64,000 nucleotides of DNA, from the NCBI RefSeq assembly GCF_029543125.1, contig NZ_JARQWW010000003.1:620001-684000 (forward strand), written 5' to 3'. The notes under the pieces are model-generated. The model was given only the letters and a program-made list of their open reading frames with translations, had not been told where the DNA came from and made no database searches. This document shows positions 9,299 through 18,902 of this stretch, in pieces (positions within the stretch are counted from its first letter, which is position 1; each line of letters starts with the position of its first letter). The translations under genes and the position numbers were made by a program. This stretch comes from Caulobacter segnis (GTDB taxonomy: Bacteria; Pseudomonadota; Alphaproteobacteria; Caulobacterales; Caulobacteraceae).

Positions 9299-10500
9299 GG
9301 CTTGCGGAAGGCCAGCAGGTAAAGGGCGGCCATCGAGCCGACCAGGCACAGCAGCATCACACCCGCCATGGGCCGCGCCGTGCCGTCGTGCAGCGCACCG
9401 CCGGCCCAGGCGGCCAGTGCTCCGGCTCCGAACGACGCCCCGCCCATCAAGGCGGAGACCGACCCCGCCCGACGCGGATCAACGCTGAGCGCCCCCGCCA
9501 TGGTGTTGCCGGCCATCAAACCGTAGGACGCCAGCGCCGCGAACAGCAGCAGAAGAACCGACCACATGCCGCCGATCCCGGTCACGGCGGCGATGGTCAG
9601 CAGCACCGCCGAGATCACCGCCGCGATCGACGCTCGCGCCAGCACTGCGTCCGGCGTCAGGCGACGCAGCAGCAAGCGATTCACCTGGCTCGCCCCAATC
9701 ACTCCGAAGGCGTTGAGCCCGAACACCCAGCCAAAGGCCTGCGGCGTGAAGCCGTAAGTCCCGATCACCAGATCCGGCGAGGCGGATATGTAGGTGAACA
9801 GCACCGCCCCGTTCAGCGCCCCGGCGGCGGCGTAGCCCAGCAGCCGGGTGTTCCTCAGCAGCGCCTGAAACGCCCGCAGCGGGTTCTCCGATCGCGCCTG
9901 GGCCGCCGTCTCTTCCGAGCGCGACTCCTGCAGGCTGAAGATCACCCCCAGGCCGCACAGCACCCCGAACCCGGCCAGAACCCAGAAGATCGCCCGCCAG
10001 CTCGCCACCGTCAGCACCCAACCGCCCAGCAGCGGGGCCAGGATCGGCGCCAGGCCCATGATGAGGGTCAGCAACGACAGGATGCGCGCCGTATCCACGT
10101 GGTTGAAGCGATCTCGGACCACGGCCCGCGCCACCACGGCCCCGGCGCAGCCGCCTAGCGCCTGGACCAGACGCGCGATGATCAGGCTTTCCATGTTCGC
10201 CGCCAGGGCGCAGGCGACGGAAGCGGCGATATAGACGCTGATCCCCACCAGGATTGGAATGCGGCGGCCGAACCGGTCAGACGCCGGACCATAGAAGAAC
10301 TGCCCAACCGCCATCCCCGCGAAGAAGGTCGCCAGGGTCAGTTGCGCCTGCTCCGGCGGCGCGTTCAGGTCCCGCGCCAACTGCGGCAGGGCCGGCAGGT
10401 ACATGTCGATGGACATGGGCGCGAAGGCGGTCAGCGCGCCCAGAAGGACGACAAGTCCCCAGGGCGTGCGGGCGGGATGGTCTATGGGAGAGGAAGTCAC
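9286..10500 (-). CDS. Bcr/CflA-family multidrug efflux MFS transporter
   Basis: A 404-residue, 12-helix drug:proton antiporter of the DHA1 type. The opening helix with SIDMYLPALPQLARDL, the loop motif YGPASDRFGRRIPILVG (motif A, G-x-x-x-D-R-x-G-R-R), VQALGGCAGAVVARAVVRD in helix 4 and GVFSLQES-like text after helix 6 are characteristic of Bcr/CflA proteins exporting bicyclomycin, chloramphenicol or other compounds. The physiological substrate is unknown. It is divergent from the epoxide hydrolase gene, with about 110 bp between the start codons that must carry both promoters. Confidence 0.9.
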   Translation of the reverse strand: MTSSPIDHPARTPWGLVVLLGALTAFAPMSIDMYLPALPQLARDLNAPPEQAQLTLATFFAGMAVGQFFYGPASDRFGRRIPILVGISVYIAASVACALAANMESLIIARLVQALGGCAGAVVARAVVRDRFNHVDTARILSLLTLIMGLAPILAPLLGGWVLTVASWRAIFWVLAGFGVLCGLGVIFSLQESRSEETAAQARSENPLRAFQALLRNTRLLGYAAAGALNGAVLFTYISASPDLVIGTYGFTPQAFGWVFGLNAFGVIGASQVNRLLLRRLTPDAVLARASIAAVISAVLLTIAAVTGIGGMWSVLLLLFAALASYGLMAGNTMAGALSVDPRRAGSVSALMGGASFGAGALAAWAGGALHDGTARPMAGVMLLCLVGSMAALYLLAFRKPQSA

Positions 10501-10609
10501 GGGCCGTCCTTACGCCCCTCGCCCACGGGATGAAAGCGCCTTGCGCTTGCGGAACTCCGGTCGCCGCGTCAGGGTGGCCGACAACGACAAACAAATGTTT
10601 GGAAACGCC

Positions 10610-11608
10610 ATGTCCGCTCTTGAACAGATGATGCCGCCCGTCCAGTACGCCGACGTCAACGGCGTCCGCATGGCCTATTACGAGGCCGGCACGCGCGGCG
10701 GCGTCCCCATCGTGTTCAGCCATGGCTTTCCAGAGCTCGCCTTCTCCTGGCGGCATCAGATCAAGGCCCTGGCCGACGCTGGCCGCTGGGTGATCGCCCC
10801 GGACCAGCGCGGCTACGGCCTCACCTCCAGCCCCGAGGCGGTCGAGGCCTATGACATGGAGAACCTGACCGGCGATCTGGTCGGGCTGCTGGATCACCTG
10901 GACGCCAAGAGGGCCGTGTTCGTCGGCCACGACTGGGGCGGCATCGTCGTCTGGCAGATGCCGCTGCGCCATCCCGACCGTACGGCCGCGGTGATCAGCC
11001 TGAACACCCCCTTCATTCCCCGCGCGCCTGTCGATCCCATCGCCATCATGCGTTCGCGCCTGGGCGAGGAGATGTACATCGTCCACTTCCAGAAACCCGG
11101 CGAGGCCGACGCCATCCTGGGCGCGGACGTGGCCAAGACCATGGGCTTCATGCTGCGCCGCCCGCCAGCGGACCAGGGTGAATCCGCCGGCTTCGCCACC
11201 GAGCGCAAGGAAGGCGACGGCTCCGCCTTCCCCCTGGTGCGGATGGTCGAGGCCTACGACCCCAAATTCGACACCCGCGAGACGTTCCTGTCGGATGAAG
11301 AATTCGCCGTCTTCGTGGACAGCTTCCAACGCACCGGCTTCACCGGCGGCATCAACTGGTACCGCAACTTCACGCGCAACTGGGAGAAGTCGGCCGACCT
11401 GCCGACCCGGGTGGACGTGCCCAGCCTTATGGTCATGGCCGAGCGCGACGCGGTCCTGCCGCCCTCCTCCGCCGATCACATCGGCCAATTCATTCCCGAT
11501 CTGGAGAAGGTGTTGATCCCCGGCAGCGGGCACTGGACCCAGCAGGAGGAGCCGGAAGCGGTCAACAAGGCGCTCATCGACTGGCTCGACCGGCGTTTTC
11601 CGCTGTAG
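10610..11608 (+). CDS. Alpha/beta-hydrolase, soluble epoxide hydrolase type
   Basis: A 332-residue alpha/beta-hydrolase. HGFPE (38-42) forms the oxyanion region, DQRGYG follows, and GHDWGG (106-111) carries the Asp108 nucleophile. NWYRNFTRNW supplies a lid tyrosine, DAVLPP the acid region, and GSGHWTQQEEP the catalytic histidine. Asp as nucleophile with the lid tyrosine points to epoxide hydrolase rather than esterase or haloalkane dehalogenase. The ATG at 10610 has GGA 5-7 bases upstream; an in-frame ATG at 10595 is an alternative. It is co-directional with pip, 38 bp downstream. The substrate is unknown. Confidence 0.85.
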   Translation: MSALEQMMPPVQYADVNGVRMAYYEAGTRGGVPIVFSHGFPELAFSWRHQIKALADAGRWVIAPDQRGYGLTSSPEAVEAYDMENLTGDLVGLLDHLDAKRAVFVGHDWGGIVVWQMPLRHPDRTAAVISLNTPFIPRAPVDPIAIMRSRLGEEMYIVHFQKPGEADAILGADVAKTMGFMLRRPPADQGESAGFATERKEGDGSAFPLVRMVEAYDPKFDTRETFLSDEEFAVFVDSFQRTGFTGGINWYRNFTRNWEKSADLPTRVDVPSLMVMAERDAVLPPSSADHIGQFIPDLEKVLIPGSGHWTQQEEPEAVNKALIDWLDRRFPL

Positions 11609-11646
11609 CGCTGGCGGGCGTTCGCGCGGCGCCCTAGGCTGGCGGC

Positions 11647-12633
11647 ATGGATCACAACGCCGCCTCCCCCGTCATGTCCACCTCCGGCCGCCGGGGCCTC
11701 TACCCCGAGATCGACGCCTACGCCTTCGGCTGGATGCAGACCGACGGCCCGCACGAGATCTTCTACGAGGAATGCGGCAATCCGAACGGCAAGCCGGCTG
11801 TCGTTCTGCATGGCGGCCCGGGCGGCGCCATCAACCCGACCATGCGGCGCTTCTTCGACCCCACGAAGTGGCGCGTCGCCCTGTTCGACCAGCGCGGCTG
11901 CGGCCGGTCACGGCCGAACGCCAGCCTGGAGGACAACACTACCTGGTCGCTGATCGCCGACATCGAGCGCCTGCGTGAAAAGCTGGGCGTGGAGAAGTGG
12001 ACGGTCTTCGGCGGCTCCTGGGGCTCCACCCTCGCCCTCGCCTACGCCGTCACCCATCCGGAACGGGTGGAAGGTCTGGTCCTGCGCGGCATCTTCCTGC
12101 TGACCGAGCGCGAGCTGCGCTGGTTCTATCAGGACGGCGCCTCCATGCTGTTCCCCGACGCCTGGGAGCGGTTCCTGAAGCCGATCCCCGAGGCCGAGCG
12201 CGGCGACCTGATGGCCGCCTATCACAAGCGCCTGACCTCCCCTGACCGCGCCATCCAGGCCGAAGCCGCTGCCGCATGGAGCCAGTGGGAGGGCGACACC
12301 ATCTCCATTCGGGGACCGGAAGCCCGCCCGCCGAAGTTCAACGAGATTGACTTCGCCATCGCCTTCGCGCGCATCGAGTGCCACTTCTTCACCAACCGCG
12401 GCTTCTTCGAGCATGACGGCTGGCTGCTGAAAAACATCGACCGCATTCGCGACATCCCCGGCTGGATCGTTCAGGGCCGCTTTGACGTGGTGACGCCGCT
12501 GGAAAGCGCCTACGCCCTGCAGAAGGCGTGGCCCAAGGCCAGATTCGACATCATCTGGGACGCCGGCCACGCGTCCACAGAGCCGGGGGTCATCGACGCC
12601 CTGATCCGCGCCACCGACGCGGCGGCCCGCTGA
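11647..12633 (+). CDS. pip: Prolyl aminopeptidase (proline iminopeptidase)
   Basis: A 328-residue cytoplasmic S33 peptidase releasing N-terminal proline from peptides. HGGPGG at 55-60 (oxyanion hole) and DQRGCGRSRPN, which is diagnostic of proline iminopeptidase, are followed by GGSWGSTLAL (122-131) with the nucleophile Ser124. The family lid begins at LRGIFLLTERELRWFYQDGAS. The C-terminal half has VQGRFDVVTPLESA with the catalytic Asp and DAGHAS with the histidine. Length and motif order are standard. The stop codon is followed directly by the stop of the convergent beta-lactamase-like gene, leaving no room for a separate terminator. Confidence 0.95.
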   Translation: MDHNAASPVMSTSGRRGLYPEIDAYAFGWMQTDGPHEIFYEECGNPNGKPAVVLHGGPGGAINPTMRRFFDPTKWRVALFDQRGCGRSRPNASLEDNTTWSLIADIERLREKLGVEKWTVFGGSWGSTLALAYAVTHPERVEGLVLRGIFLLTERELRWFYQDGASMLFPDAWERFLKPIPEAERGDLMAAYHKRLTSPDRAIQAEAAAAWSQWEGDTISIRGPEARPPKFNEIDFAIAFARIECHFFTNRGFFEHDGWLLKNIDRIRDIPGWIVQGRFDVVTPLESAYALQKAWPKARFDIIWDAGHASTEPGVIDALIRATDAAAR

Positions 12634-12634
12634 G

Positions 12635-13708
12635 CTAGCGTTCCAGCGCCGCCAGAACGTGCTCGGTAAGCAGCGTGTCGGTGACGCCATGAGGGTTACG
12701 GACGCCGAAGTTCTCGGTCGTGACGACGACGACAGCCTCCAGGTCCGGGAACACCATCACCCGATTGCCGCCGCTGCCGGACATCATCCAGGCCCGATGT
12801 GAACCGGCGGCGGTCTTATAGGTCGGCAGCCAGACCAGATAGCCGTAATCGCCCCGCGTTTCGGACACATTCACGTGGGGTTTGGTCATCGACCGCACCC
12901 AGGCTTCCGGCAATACTTGGCGACCGTCGCGACGCCCGCCGTCCAGCAGCAACTGGCCCAAGGCCAACAGATCGCGGCTTCGCAGCCCCAGCCCCCCGCC
13001 GCTCATGGCGATGCCCGTCGGAGATGCCTGCCAGCGCTCCCCCTCAATGCCGAGAGGACCAAACAACGCGTCGTGGGCAAAGGCCTGCAGCGGCCGCCCG
13101 GTCGCCTTCTGCACCACGGCGCCCAGCGTCACCACGCCGGCCGTACAGTAGCTGAACGACCGACCATAGGGCGACGCCTCCGGTTTGGGGGTCCATTCGG
13201 GGAAGCCCTTGATCGGCAGGTCCAGGGCGAACCTGGCCCAGTCCTCGATCAGGTACATCCGCTCCTCATTGCCCCGCGAGAATGAGTTGTTGTCATCACA
13301 CTCCAGCAGCGAACTCATCGTCAGGAAGTCCTCGACGGTGATGCGCGCCTTGCGCGGGTCTGGGTTCTCGAATGGCCGACGGCCGCTGACGAAGGGGGCG
13401 ACCGGCGTCTCGACACTCTTCAGATCGCCCCGCGTTATGGCCGCGCCGACCAGCATCGCCGTTACGGTCTTGGTCACCGAACGGGTGTTGCGCCGCGCCT
13501 CCGCTCCGCCTTCGTCGAAATAGGCTTCGTGGACCAGTTGCCCACGACGAGAGACAAGGACGCTGGTGATCTTCTGGAACTTGCCGGCGCGAACCGCCTC
13601 ATCCATCGCCGCCCAGCTTTCAGTGGCCGAAGCTCCAGCGGCAGGCTGGGCGATGACCGGTGTGGAGACGGCAACGACGGCCACGACGGCGGCCAGCAGA
13701 TTACGCAT
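12635..13708 (-). CDS. Exported serine hydrolase of the beta-lactamase/penicillin-binding (class C-like) family
   Basis: A 357-residue protein with a cleavable signal peptide (about 20 residues, ending near VIAQPA). The SxxK motif is SVTK at about residues 77-80. The second motif reads YCT at about 187-189 rather than the usual YxN, and the third motif region is SGSGGN. The family includes beta-lactamases, D-aminopeptidases and esterases, and the altered second motif argues against a classical AmpC. The ATG at 13708 is chosen because GGGGA precedes it by 8 bases and the signal peptide begins there; an upstream in-frame ATG at 13741 lacks support. It is probably periplasmic; the function is unassigned. 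Confidence 0.8.
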   Translation of the reverse strand: MRNLLAAVVAVVAVSTPVIAQPAAGASATESWAAMDEAVRAGKFQKITSVLVSRRGQLVHEAYFDEGGAEARRNTRSVTKTVTAMLVGAAITRGDLKSVETPVAPFVSGRRPFENPDPRKARITVEDFLTMSSLLECDDNNSFSRGNEERMYLIEDWARFALDLPIKGFPEWTPKPEASPYGRSFSYCTAGVVTLGAVVQKATGRPLQAFAHDALFGPLGIEGERWQASPTGIAMSGGGLGLRSRDLLALGQLLLDGGRRDGRQVLPEAWVRSMTKPHVNVSETRGDYGYLVWLPTYKTAAGSHRAWMMSGSGGNRVMVFPDLEAVVVVTTENFGVRNPHGVTDTLLTEHVLAALER

Positions 13709-13782
13709 TTCAAAGTTCCCCGACGAAACAGGAGCCTTCAATGCCGCTCCGACGTCCAGCCGTCTTGAACAGGTGAAACCGT

Positions 13783-14592
13783 CTAGACGAATGCGGCCCG
13801 GTAACGCGCGGGCGTCAGACCATAGACAGCCCCGAACTCCCGCGTCAGATGGCTCTGGTCGGCATAGCCCGCACGATCAGCCGTCTCAGCCAGATCAACG
13901 CCGCGCGCGACAAACACGGCGGCTTGGTCCGCCCGGGCGATGCGGATGGCGGTGGCCGGGGAACGGCCGAAGTGGCGACGATACCGGCGAGCGAGGCTGA
14001 CGGGATGAACCCCGACCTCGCGAGCCACCTCCCGCACCTCAAGCCCGGGCTGAACGCAGAGGTCCCAAATCATCTGATCGGCCCGCAAGAGCCAGTCCGG
14101 CGCTGGATCTTCATCCAGCTCTCCGGCGCTCAGGACGGCCGAGGCCATATCGAGAACCAGCCCCTCCACCGCGACCTCGTCACCCGCCGATAACCGCGCC
14201 AGGCGACCGACGAGGCGGCGGGCCGCTGTCCCGGCGCAACTATCCCTCAGCCGCAGCGGATCGCCCTGCGCCGCCCCCTTAGGCGGCATGAAACTGACAG
14301 ACAGAAAACGACCGCCCGGCTTCTCGAAGGAGTCGCGGTGCTCCACGCCCGGAGGGTTCCACAGCAGGGCGCCCGGCCCAAATGACGCGTCGCGTGGGCT
14401 TTGCGGATCGTGCGCCAGGCTGCGGTAGCCGCCGTCCAGAGCCAGAACGAAGTGAGCGTCCTCATGGACGTGAGTGGGAACGCCTTCCGGCGGCAGGCTC
14501 GCCCGCCACAGTCCCACCTTGAAACCGGCCACATCTGTCGCGCGGGACCGATCGCCCAAAAACGCGCCGGGGAGGAAGGACATGGCAGCCAT
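13783..14592 (-). CDS. AraC-family transcriptional regulator with cupin-like N-terminal domain
   Basis: A 269-residue regulator. The N-terminal half has a cupin-type sensor pattern ([18 protein letters not shown], then [18 protein letters not shown]). The C-terminal about 100 residues are the double helix-turn-helix AraC domain, with the family signature [20 protein letters not shown] followed by GLTPARYR. The gene is divergent from the AhpD-like gene at 14734 with about 140 bp between them, the usual layout for a local regulator, so it may control that gene. The effector is unknown. Confidence 0.88.
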   Translation of the reverse strand: MAAMSFLPGAFLGDRSRATDVAGFKVGLWRASLPPEGVPTHVHEDAHFVLALDGGYRSLAHDPQSPRDASFGPGALLWNPPGVEHRDSFEKPGGRFLSVSFMPPKGAAQGDPLRLRDSCAGTAARRLVGRLARLSAGDEVAVEGLVLDMASAVLSAGELDEDPAPDWLLRADQMIWDLCVQPGLEVREVAREVGVHPVSLARRYRRHFGRSPATAIRIARADQAAVFVARGVDLAETADRAGYADQSHLTREFGAVYGLTPARYRAAFV

Positions 14593-14733
14593 GACGTCAG
14601 ACTAGGCGGGCAATTACGACCAAGCCATGGCGCCGCTTGCGGGACCATAAACTTCACCGTCCATGTCACATCCGCGATCCACGCCTCGTCTTCGTGTCGG
14701 AAGTTCAATCACACAAAGACAGGATCCAAACCC

Positions 14734-15180
14734 ATGACACGCCTGACCTGGTATGAAGTCGCTCCGGAAGGCGCCAAGGCGCTGTTCGGCGTCCATCATT
14801 ATGTCACGAAGAACACCAGCCTCCCTGAGGAGCTGGTCCATCTGGTTTTCCTCCGGGTGTCCCAGATCAATGGCTGCGCCTACTGCATCGACACGCACAG
14901 CCGCGACCTCCTGAAGACCATGTCCATCGACAAGGTCCTGCTCGTGCCGGTGTGGGATGAGGTTCCGCACCTCTTCTCGGACCAAGAACGCGCCGCTCTG
15001 GCCTGGGCCGAGGAGGTCACCCGTCTCAGCGAGACCCACGCTTCGGATGAAGCCTATGCGGCGGCGTCGGCGGCGTTCGACCCGAAGACGCTCGTGGAGC
15101 TGACCATCACCATCGCCGCCATGAACGCCTTCAACCGATTGGGAGCGCCGTTCCGCCTCCCGGTGTCCGCCAAGGCCTAG
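14734..15180 (+). CDS. AhpD-like carboxymuconolactone decarboxylase family protein
   Basis: A 148-residue alkylhydroperoxidase-fold protein. The active-site motif GCAYCIDTHSRD carries Cys48, Cys51 and His55, as in AhpD-type peroxidases. The second half, with ALAWAEEVTRLSE and LVELTITIAAMNAFNRL, is the conserved helical core. These proteins use the CxxC pair to reduce peroxides or serve as small thiol-redox enzymes. The ATG at 14734 has AGGA at 14721-14724; the open frame extends upstream but without a suitable site. The divergent AraC-type regulator is the probable controller. Confidence 0.9.
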   Translation: MTRLTWYEVAPEGAKALFGVHHYVTKNTSLPEELVHLVFLRVSQINGCAYCIDTHSRDLLKTMSIDKVLLVPVWDEVPHLFSDQERAALAWAEEVTRLSETHASDEAYAAASAAFDPKTLVELTITIAAMNAFNRLGAPFRLPVSAKA

Positions 15181-15226
15181 CTCAGGATAGGCGGGGTGCG
15201 CTCACCGCCCATCCCGCCCCTTACGC

Positions 15227-16381
15227 CTAGAGCAGCGTGCCCTTGCCGCTGGTCACTTCGGTGTAGCGATGCACGCGCGCCGCCAGGACCAGGCCAAAGC
15301 CGATCATCATGGTCAGCATCACGGTGCCGCCGTAGGACAGCATCGCCATGGGCACGCCCACAACGGGCGCCATGCCCATCACCATCGCCCCGTTGATCAG
15401 CACATAGAGTGCGAAGGTCGCCGTGACCCCCGCAGCACCCAGACGGCCGAAGTGGCTATGGGTGATCGAGGCCATGCGCAGGGCCATGAAGATCACCGCC
15501 CCGTACAGGAACAGCACCGAGACACAGCCCACGAAGCCGAACTCTTCAGCCAGGGTCGCGAAGATGAAGTCGGTGTGCTTCTCCGGCAGGAAGTTGAGCT
15601 GACTCTGCGAACCCAGGCCGAAGCCCTTGCCCAGCGGCCCGCCGGACCCGAGCGCGATCTTTGACTGCAGGATGTGATAGCCCGAACCCGACGGATCGTT
15701 CTCCGGGTCGAGGAAGGTCAGCACCCGTTTGCGCTGATAGTCGTGCAGCACGAACATCACGAATGGCGGAATGGCCAGGCCGACCGCTAGAGCCGCCCCG
15801 CCGATCAGCTTCCACGACAGGCCCGCCAGCACCATGATCGCGCCGCCCGTGGCGGCGATCAGCACGGCGGTGCCGAGGTCCGGCTGGTGCGCCACCAGCA
15901 GCACCGGCACGCCCACCATGGCCGCCGGGATCAGCAGCCACCAGGACATCCGGGCGCTGTCGCCCGACATGCCGTGATAGAACCGCGCCAAACCCAGCAC
16001 GACCCCGATCTTCATGATCTCCGACGGCTGAAGGCGCACCGGCCCCAATTGCAGCCAGCGTTGGGCGCCGAGCGAGATGTCGCCCATCACCTCCACCGCC
16101 AGCAGCAGGATCAGGCCTATGCCGTAGACGGGATATGACAAGGCGAACCAGACCCGCAGGTCGATCATCGCCAGGCAGATCATCAACGCGAAGCAGAAGG
16201 CGAAACGCCCCGCCGTCGATAGCGCCCACGGCGTCCAGGACCCGCCGGCGATGGAGAACTGCATCAAGATGCCGGCGCCGGCGATCAGGCACAGCGCCAG
16301 GCAGAAGACCCAGTCGATCTCCTTGAACTTGACGATCAGCCGGTCGCGTTCACCCGGCCGGGTCAGGGCGCTCATGGTCAT
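15227..16381 (-). CDS. rodA: Rod-shape SEDS peptidoglycan glycosyltransferase RodA
   Basis: A 384-residue multi-pass SEDS protein that polymerises lipid II into glycan strands with PBP2 during elongation. Visible hallmarks include about ten transmembrane helices, RWLQLGPVRLQPSEIMKI, HQPDLGTAVLI, the periplasmic loop HDYQRKRVLTFLDPENDPSGSGYHILQS, GFGLGSQSQLNFLPEKHTDFIF and GVPMAMLSYGGT. It is the last gene of the mreBCD-mrdA-rodA cluster and its ATG overlaps the mrdA stop by 4 bp (ATGA), so stoichiometric production with its partner transpeptidase is expected. Confidence 0.97.
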   Translation of the reverse strand: MTMSALTRPGERDRLIVKFKEIDWVFCLALCLIAGAGILMQFSIAGGSWTPWALSTAGRFAFCFALMICLAMIDLRVWFALSYPVYGIGLILLLAVEVMGDISLGAQRWLQLGPVRLQPSEIMKIGVVLGLARFYHGMSGDSARMSWWLLIPAAMVGVPVLLVAHQPDLGTAVLIAATGGAIMVLAGLSWKLIGGAALAVGLAIPPFVMFVLHDYQRKRVLTFLDPENDPSGSGYHILQSKIALGSGGPLGKGFGLGSQSQLNFLPEKHTDFIFATLAEEFGFVGCVSVLFLYGAVIFMALRMASITHSHFGRLGAAGVTATFALYVLINGAMVMGMAPVVGVPMAMLSYGGTVMLTMMIGFGLVLAARVHRYTEVTSGKGTLL

Positions 16382-18390
16382 CGGGGCGTCTCCGGCGTGG
16401 GAGCAGGCGTCGGCGCAGCAGCCTCGGCCGGCGGCGTCGGGGTCTCGATCGGCGCGTCAGGCGCCACGCCGTCCGCGGTCGTCTCCGGCGTCAGTTCGGG
16501 CATGGGCAGCGGACGCTCGATGCGGGCGCGGACCTCGGGATCCTTCAGGAGGGCCACACGCATGACTTCACGGGCGCGGGGGGCGCCGGCGGTGGCGCCG
16601 CCCATGCCGCCATGCTGGATGATGACCGACAGCGCGTAGCGTGGATCATCATACGGCGCGAAGGCGACGTACAGGTTGTGGTCCTTGAAGCGCCACGGCA
16701 CGCCGGTCATCTTTCGCGATCCGGCGCCGTAGGAGCGGACCTGCGCCGTGCCGGTCTTGCCCGCCATCTTCACGTCGCCCAGGCCAAGCTGGCTTTGGCG
16801 ATAGGCGGTGCCGCCGGTGTCATTGGCCACAGCGGCCATGCCGCCACGCACGATGTTCAGGTGTTCTTGGCTGAACGGCAGGTCCGGCACGTCGTCGCCG
16901 TGCGGCCGCTCCACTCCACCCACGGACTTGATAAGCCGAGGATTCAGCGCCTTCTTGCCGTTGGCCAGACGCGCGGTCATCACACACAGCTGCAGAGCGT
17001 TGACCGCCAGAGCCCCCTGCCCGATCGCATAGCTGGGCGTCTCGCCCGGATACCAGGTCTGGTTCGCGGGATTGCGCTTGAAGGCGCGCTTCTTCCATTC
17101 CCGGTCGGGCACAGTGCCCTTTTTCTGGCCGGGAATGCCGATGTCGAAAGTCTGGCCAAAGCCGAAGGCCCGCGCCACCTGGGCAATCCTGTCCGGCCCG
17201 ACCCGCAGCGACATCGTATAGAAATAGACGTCGCAGGAGTTCTTGATGGCGTCGTGGACGTTCTGCGAGCCATGGCGGCCCCAGCAGTGGAACGTCCGCC
17301 CGCCGAAGAACCAGCCGCCGGAGCAGTGAACCCGTTCCTCCGGATTGATCCCCGCCTCCAGACAGGCCAGCGCCGTCATGGTCTTGAAGGTCGAGCCCGG
17401 CGGATAGGTCCCGCTCAGCGCCTTGTCGAGCAGGGGCTTGCGCTCATAGTCCGCCAGCGCCCGGTACTCCGGCCCGGACAGGCCCCGCACGAACCGGTTG
17501 GCGTCGAAGCTAGGCGCGGAGACCATGCACAGGATGTCGCCGCTGCGGCAGTCCATCACGACGATGGCGCCGCTCTCGTCCCCCATCACCTCCAGGGCGC
17601 GGTTCTGGATGTCCGCGTCCAGGGTGAGGCGAACCTCCTTGCCCGGGATGGAGGGAATGTCCCCCTCCGGATCGGCCCTGACCACGCGGCCACGGGCGTC
17701 CACCTCAACCTTGTTGGCGCCCGGCTTGCCCCGGAGCTGAACATCCAGGGCCTTCTCGACCCCCTGCTTGCCGATCCGGAAACCGGGGTGCAGCAGCAGC
17801 GGCTCGGGGTTGGGTCCGGCCTCCTTCAGGTCGCGGTCGGAGATTTTGGCCACATAGCCGATCACGTGGGCGAAGGCCCCGCCAAACGGGTAGACCCGCA
17901 CCTCGCCCATGTCGGCGGTCACGCCCGGCAGCTCCGGCGCGCGCACATTGATGCGGCTGAACTCCTCCCAGGTCATGTCCTCCATGACCGCTACGGGGGC
18001 GTTGCGGGGGCTGTTGTTGATGTCGCGGATCACGCGCTTCTGGCGCGCCTCGTCCATCGGCAGCAAAAGCGCCAGCTCCGCGACCGTCTTCTCCACGTCC
18101 ATTTCCTTGGATCGTGAGACCAGAAGCCGGAAATTAGGGCGGTTGGACGCCAGCGAAACGCCGTTGCGGTCCAGGATCAGGCCACGCGGCGGCGGCGCCA
18201 GACGGAAGTTGAACTGGTTGCCGGCCGACAGCTTCTGATACCGCTGCGCCTCGACAAGCTGAAGCTGCGCCAACCGCCCGCCCAGGGTCAGCAAGCCGAT
18301 TCCGGTCAGGCCGCCCATGAGGAACGCGCGGCGGTGGAAGGTCCCCTGCCGCTCGTTCACCTCCGAGAAGAAGATCGACGGTTCGCCCAT
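16378..18390 (-). CDS. mrdA: Penicillin-binding protein 2, elongation transpeptidase
   Basis: A 670-residue class B PBP cross-linking peptidoglycan in the elongasome. One N-terminal membrane helix (about 22-40) is followed by the dimerisation domain with RGLILDRNGVSLASN. The transpeptidase motifs are GSTFKT (SxxK), NSCDVYFY (SxD, as in PBP2) and KTGTAQVRSY (KTG). The last about 60 residues form a Pro/Ala/Glu-rich tail absent from enteric PBP2. The start shares one base with the mreD stop, and the 3' end overlaps rodA by 4 bp. It is the expected partner of RodA and MreC. Confidence 0.96.
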   Translation of the reverse strand: MGEPSIFFSEVNERQGTFHRRAFLMGGLTGIGLLTLGGRLAQLQLVEAQRYQKLSAGNQFNFRLAPPPRGLILDRNGVSLASNRPNFRLLVSRSKEMDVEKTVAELALLLPMDEARQKRVIRDINNSPRNAPVAVMEDMTWEEFSRINVRAPELPGVTADMGEVRVYPFGGAFAHVIGYVAKISDRDLKEAGPNPEPLLLHPGFRIGKQGVEKALDVQLRGKPGANKVEVDARGRVVRADPEGDIPSIPGKEVRLTLDADIQNRALEVMGDESGAIVVMDCRSGDILCMVSAPSFDANRFVRGLSGPEYRALADYERKPLLDKALSGTYPPGSTFKTMTALACLEAGINPEERVHCSGGWFFGGRTFHCWGRHGSQNVHDAIKNSCDVYFYTMSLRVGPDRIAQVARAFGFGQTFDIGIPGQKKGTVPDREWKKRAFKRNPANQTWYPGETPSYAIGQGALAVNALQLCVMTARLANGKKALNPRLIKSVGGVERPHGDDVPDLPFSQEHLNIVRGGMAAVANDTGGTAYRQSQLGLGDVKMAGKTGTAQVRSYGAGSRKMTGVPWRFKDHNLYVAFAPYDDPRYALSVIIQHGGMGGATAGAPRAREVMRVALLKDPEVRARIERPLPMPELTPETTADGVAPDAPIETPTPPAEAAAPTPAPTPETPR

Positions 18391-18902
18391 CAGCGGAAAC
18401 GCACGTCCTGGTCTTCAAACCGTTCGATCAGCCAGGCGGCGGCCGGATACAGCGCCACCGTGATCAGGAACTGCCAGAAGATCGACAGCGGCCCAGGACG
18501 GCCAAGCTCGCCGAACACCATGAAGACGTAGCCCACGGCCATGGCCAGGGCGATGCAGCCGACGTACCAGGCGAACATCATCAGCTCGCTCTGGCCGCTG
18601 AGAATGTTCCGCAGGGCGATCACCACGCCATAGACGATGAGCAGCGCGAGAGCCCACAGGCCGATCGGGCCGCCCCAGAAACCGTCGAAGAACAGGCCCA
18701 GGATCAGCAGGGCGAACGGCGCCAGCACCGAGGGGCGGATCACCCCCCAGGCGAAGGCGGGAACCAGAGCCCACATGGGCTCCGGCATCTGGAAACCGAA
18801 GGCGCGCGCCGGCATGGCGAACAGGATCGCGGCGACGATGCAGATCAGCATCGGCACGGCCAGCCATTGGACAGGATTGAGCCCGGCGGCCGCGCGCCTC
18901 AC
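18390..18902 (-). CDS. mreD: Rod shape-determining protein MreD
   Basis: A 170-residue integral membrane protein with about five to six helices, including LAVPMLICIVAAILFAMPARAF, SVLAPFALLILGLFFDGFWGGPIGLWAL and the C-terminal FWQFLITVALYPAAAWLIERFED. The Q-x-P region and the G-P-I-G-x-W-A-L helix are family features. The gene lies between mreC and mrdA and overlaps both (4 bp and 1 bp). MreD links the cytoplasmic MreB filaments through MreC to the synthases. Confidence 0.93.
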   Translation of the reverse strand: MRRAAAGLNPVQWLAVPMLICIVAAILFAMPARAFGFQMPEPMWALVPAFAWGVIRPSVLAPFALLILGLFFDGFWGGPIGLWALALLIVYGVVIALRNILSGQSELMMFAWYVGCIALAMAVGYVFMVFGELGRPGPLSIFWQFLITVALYPAAAWLIERFEDQDVRFR

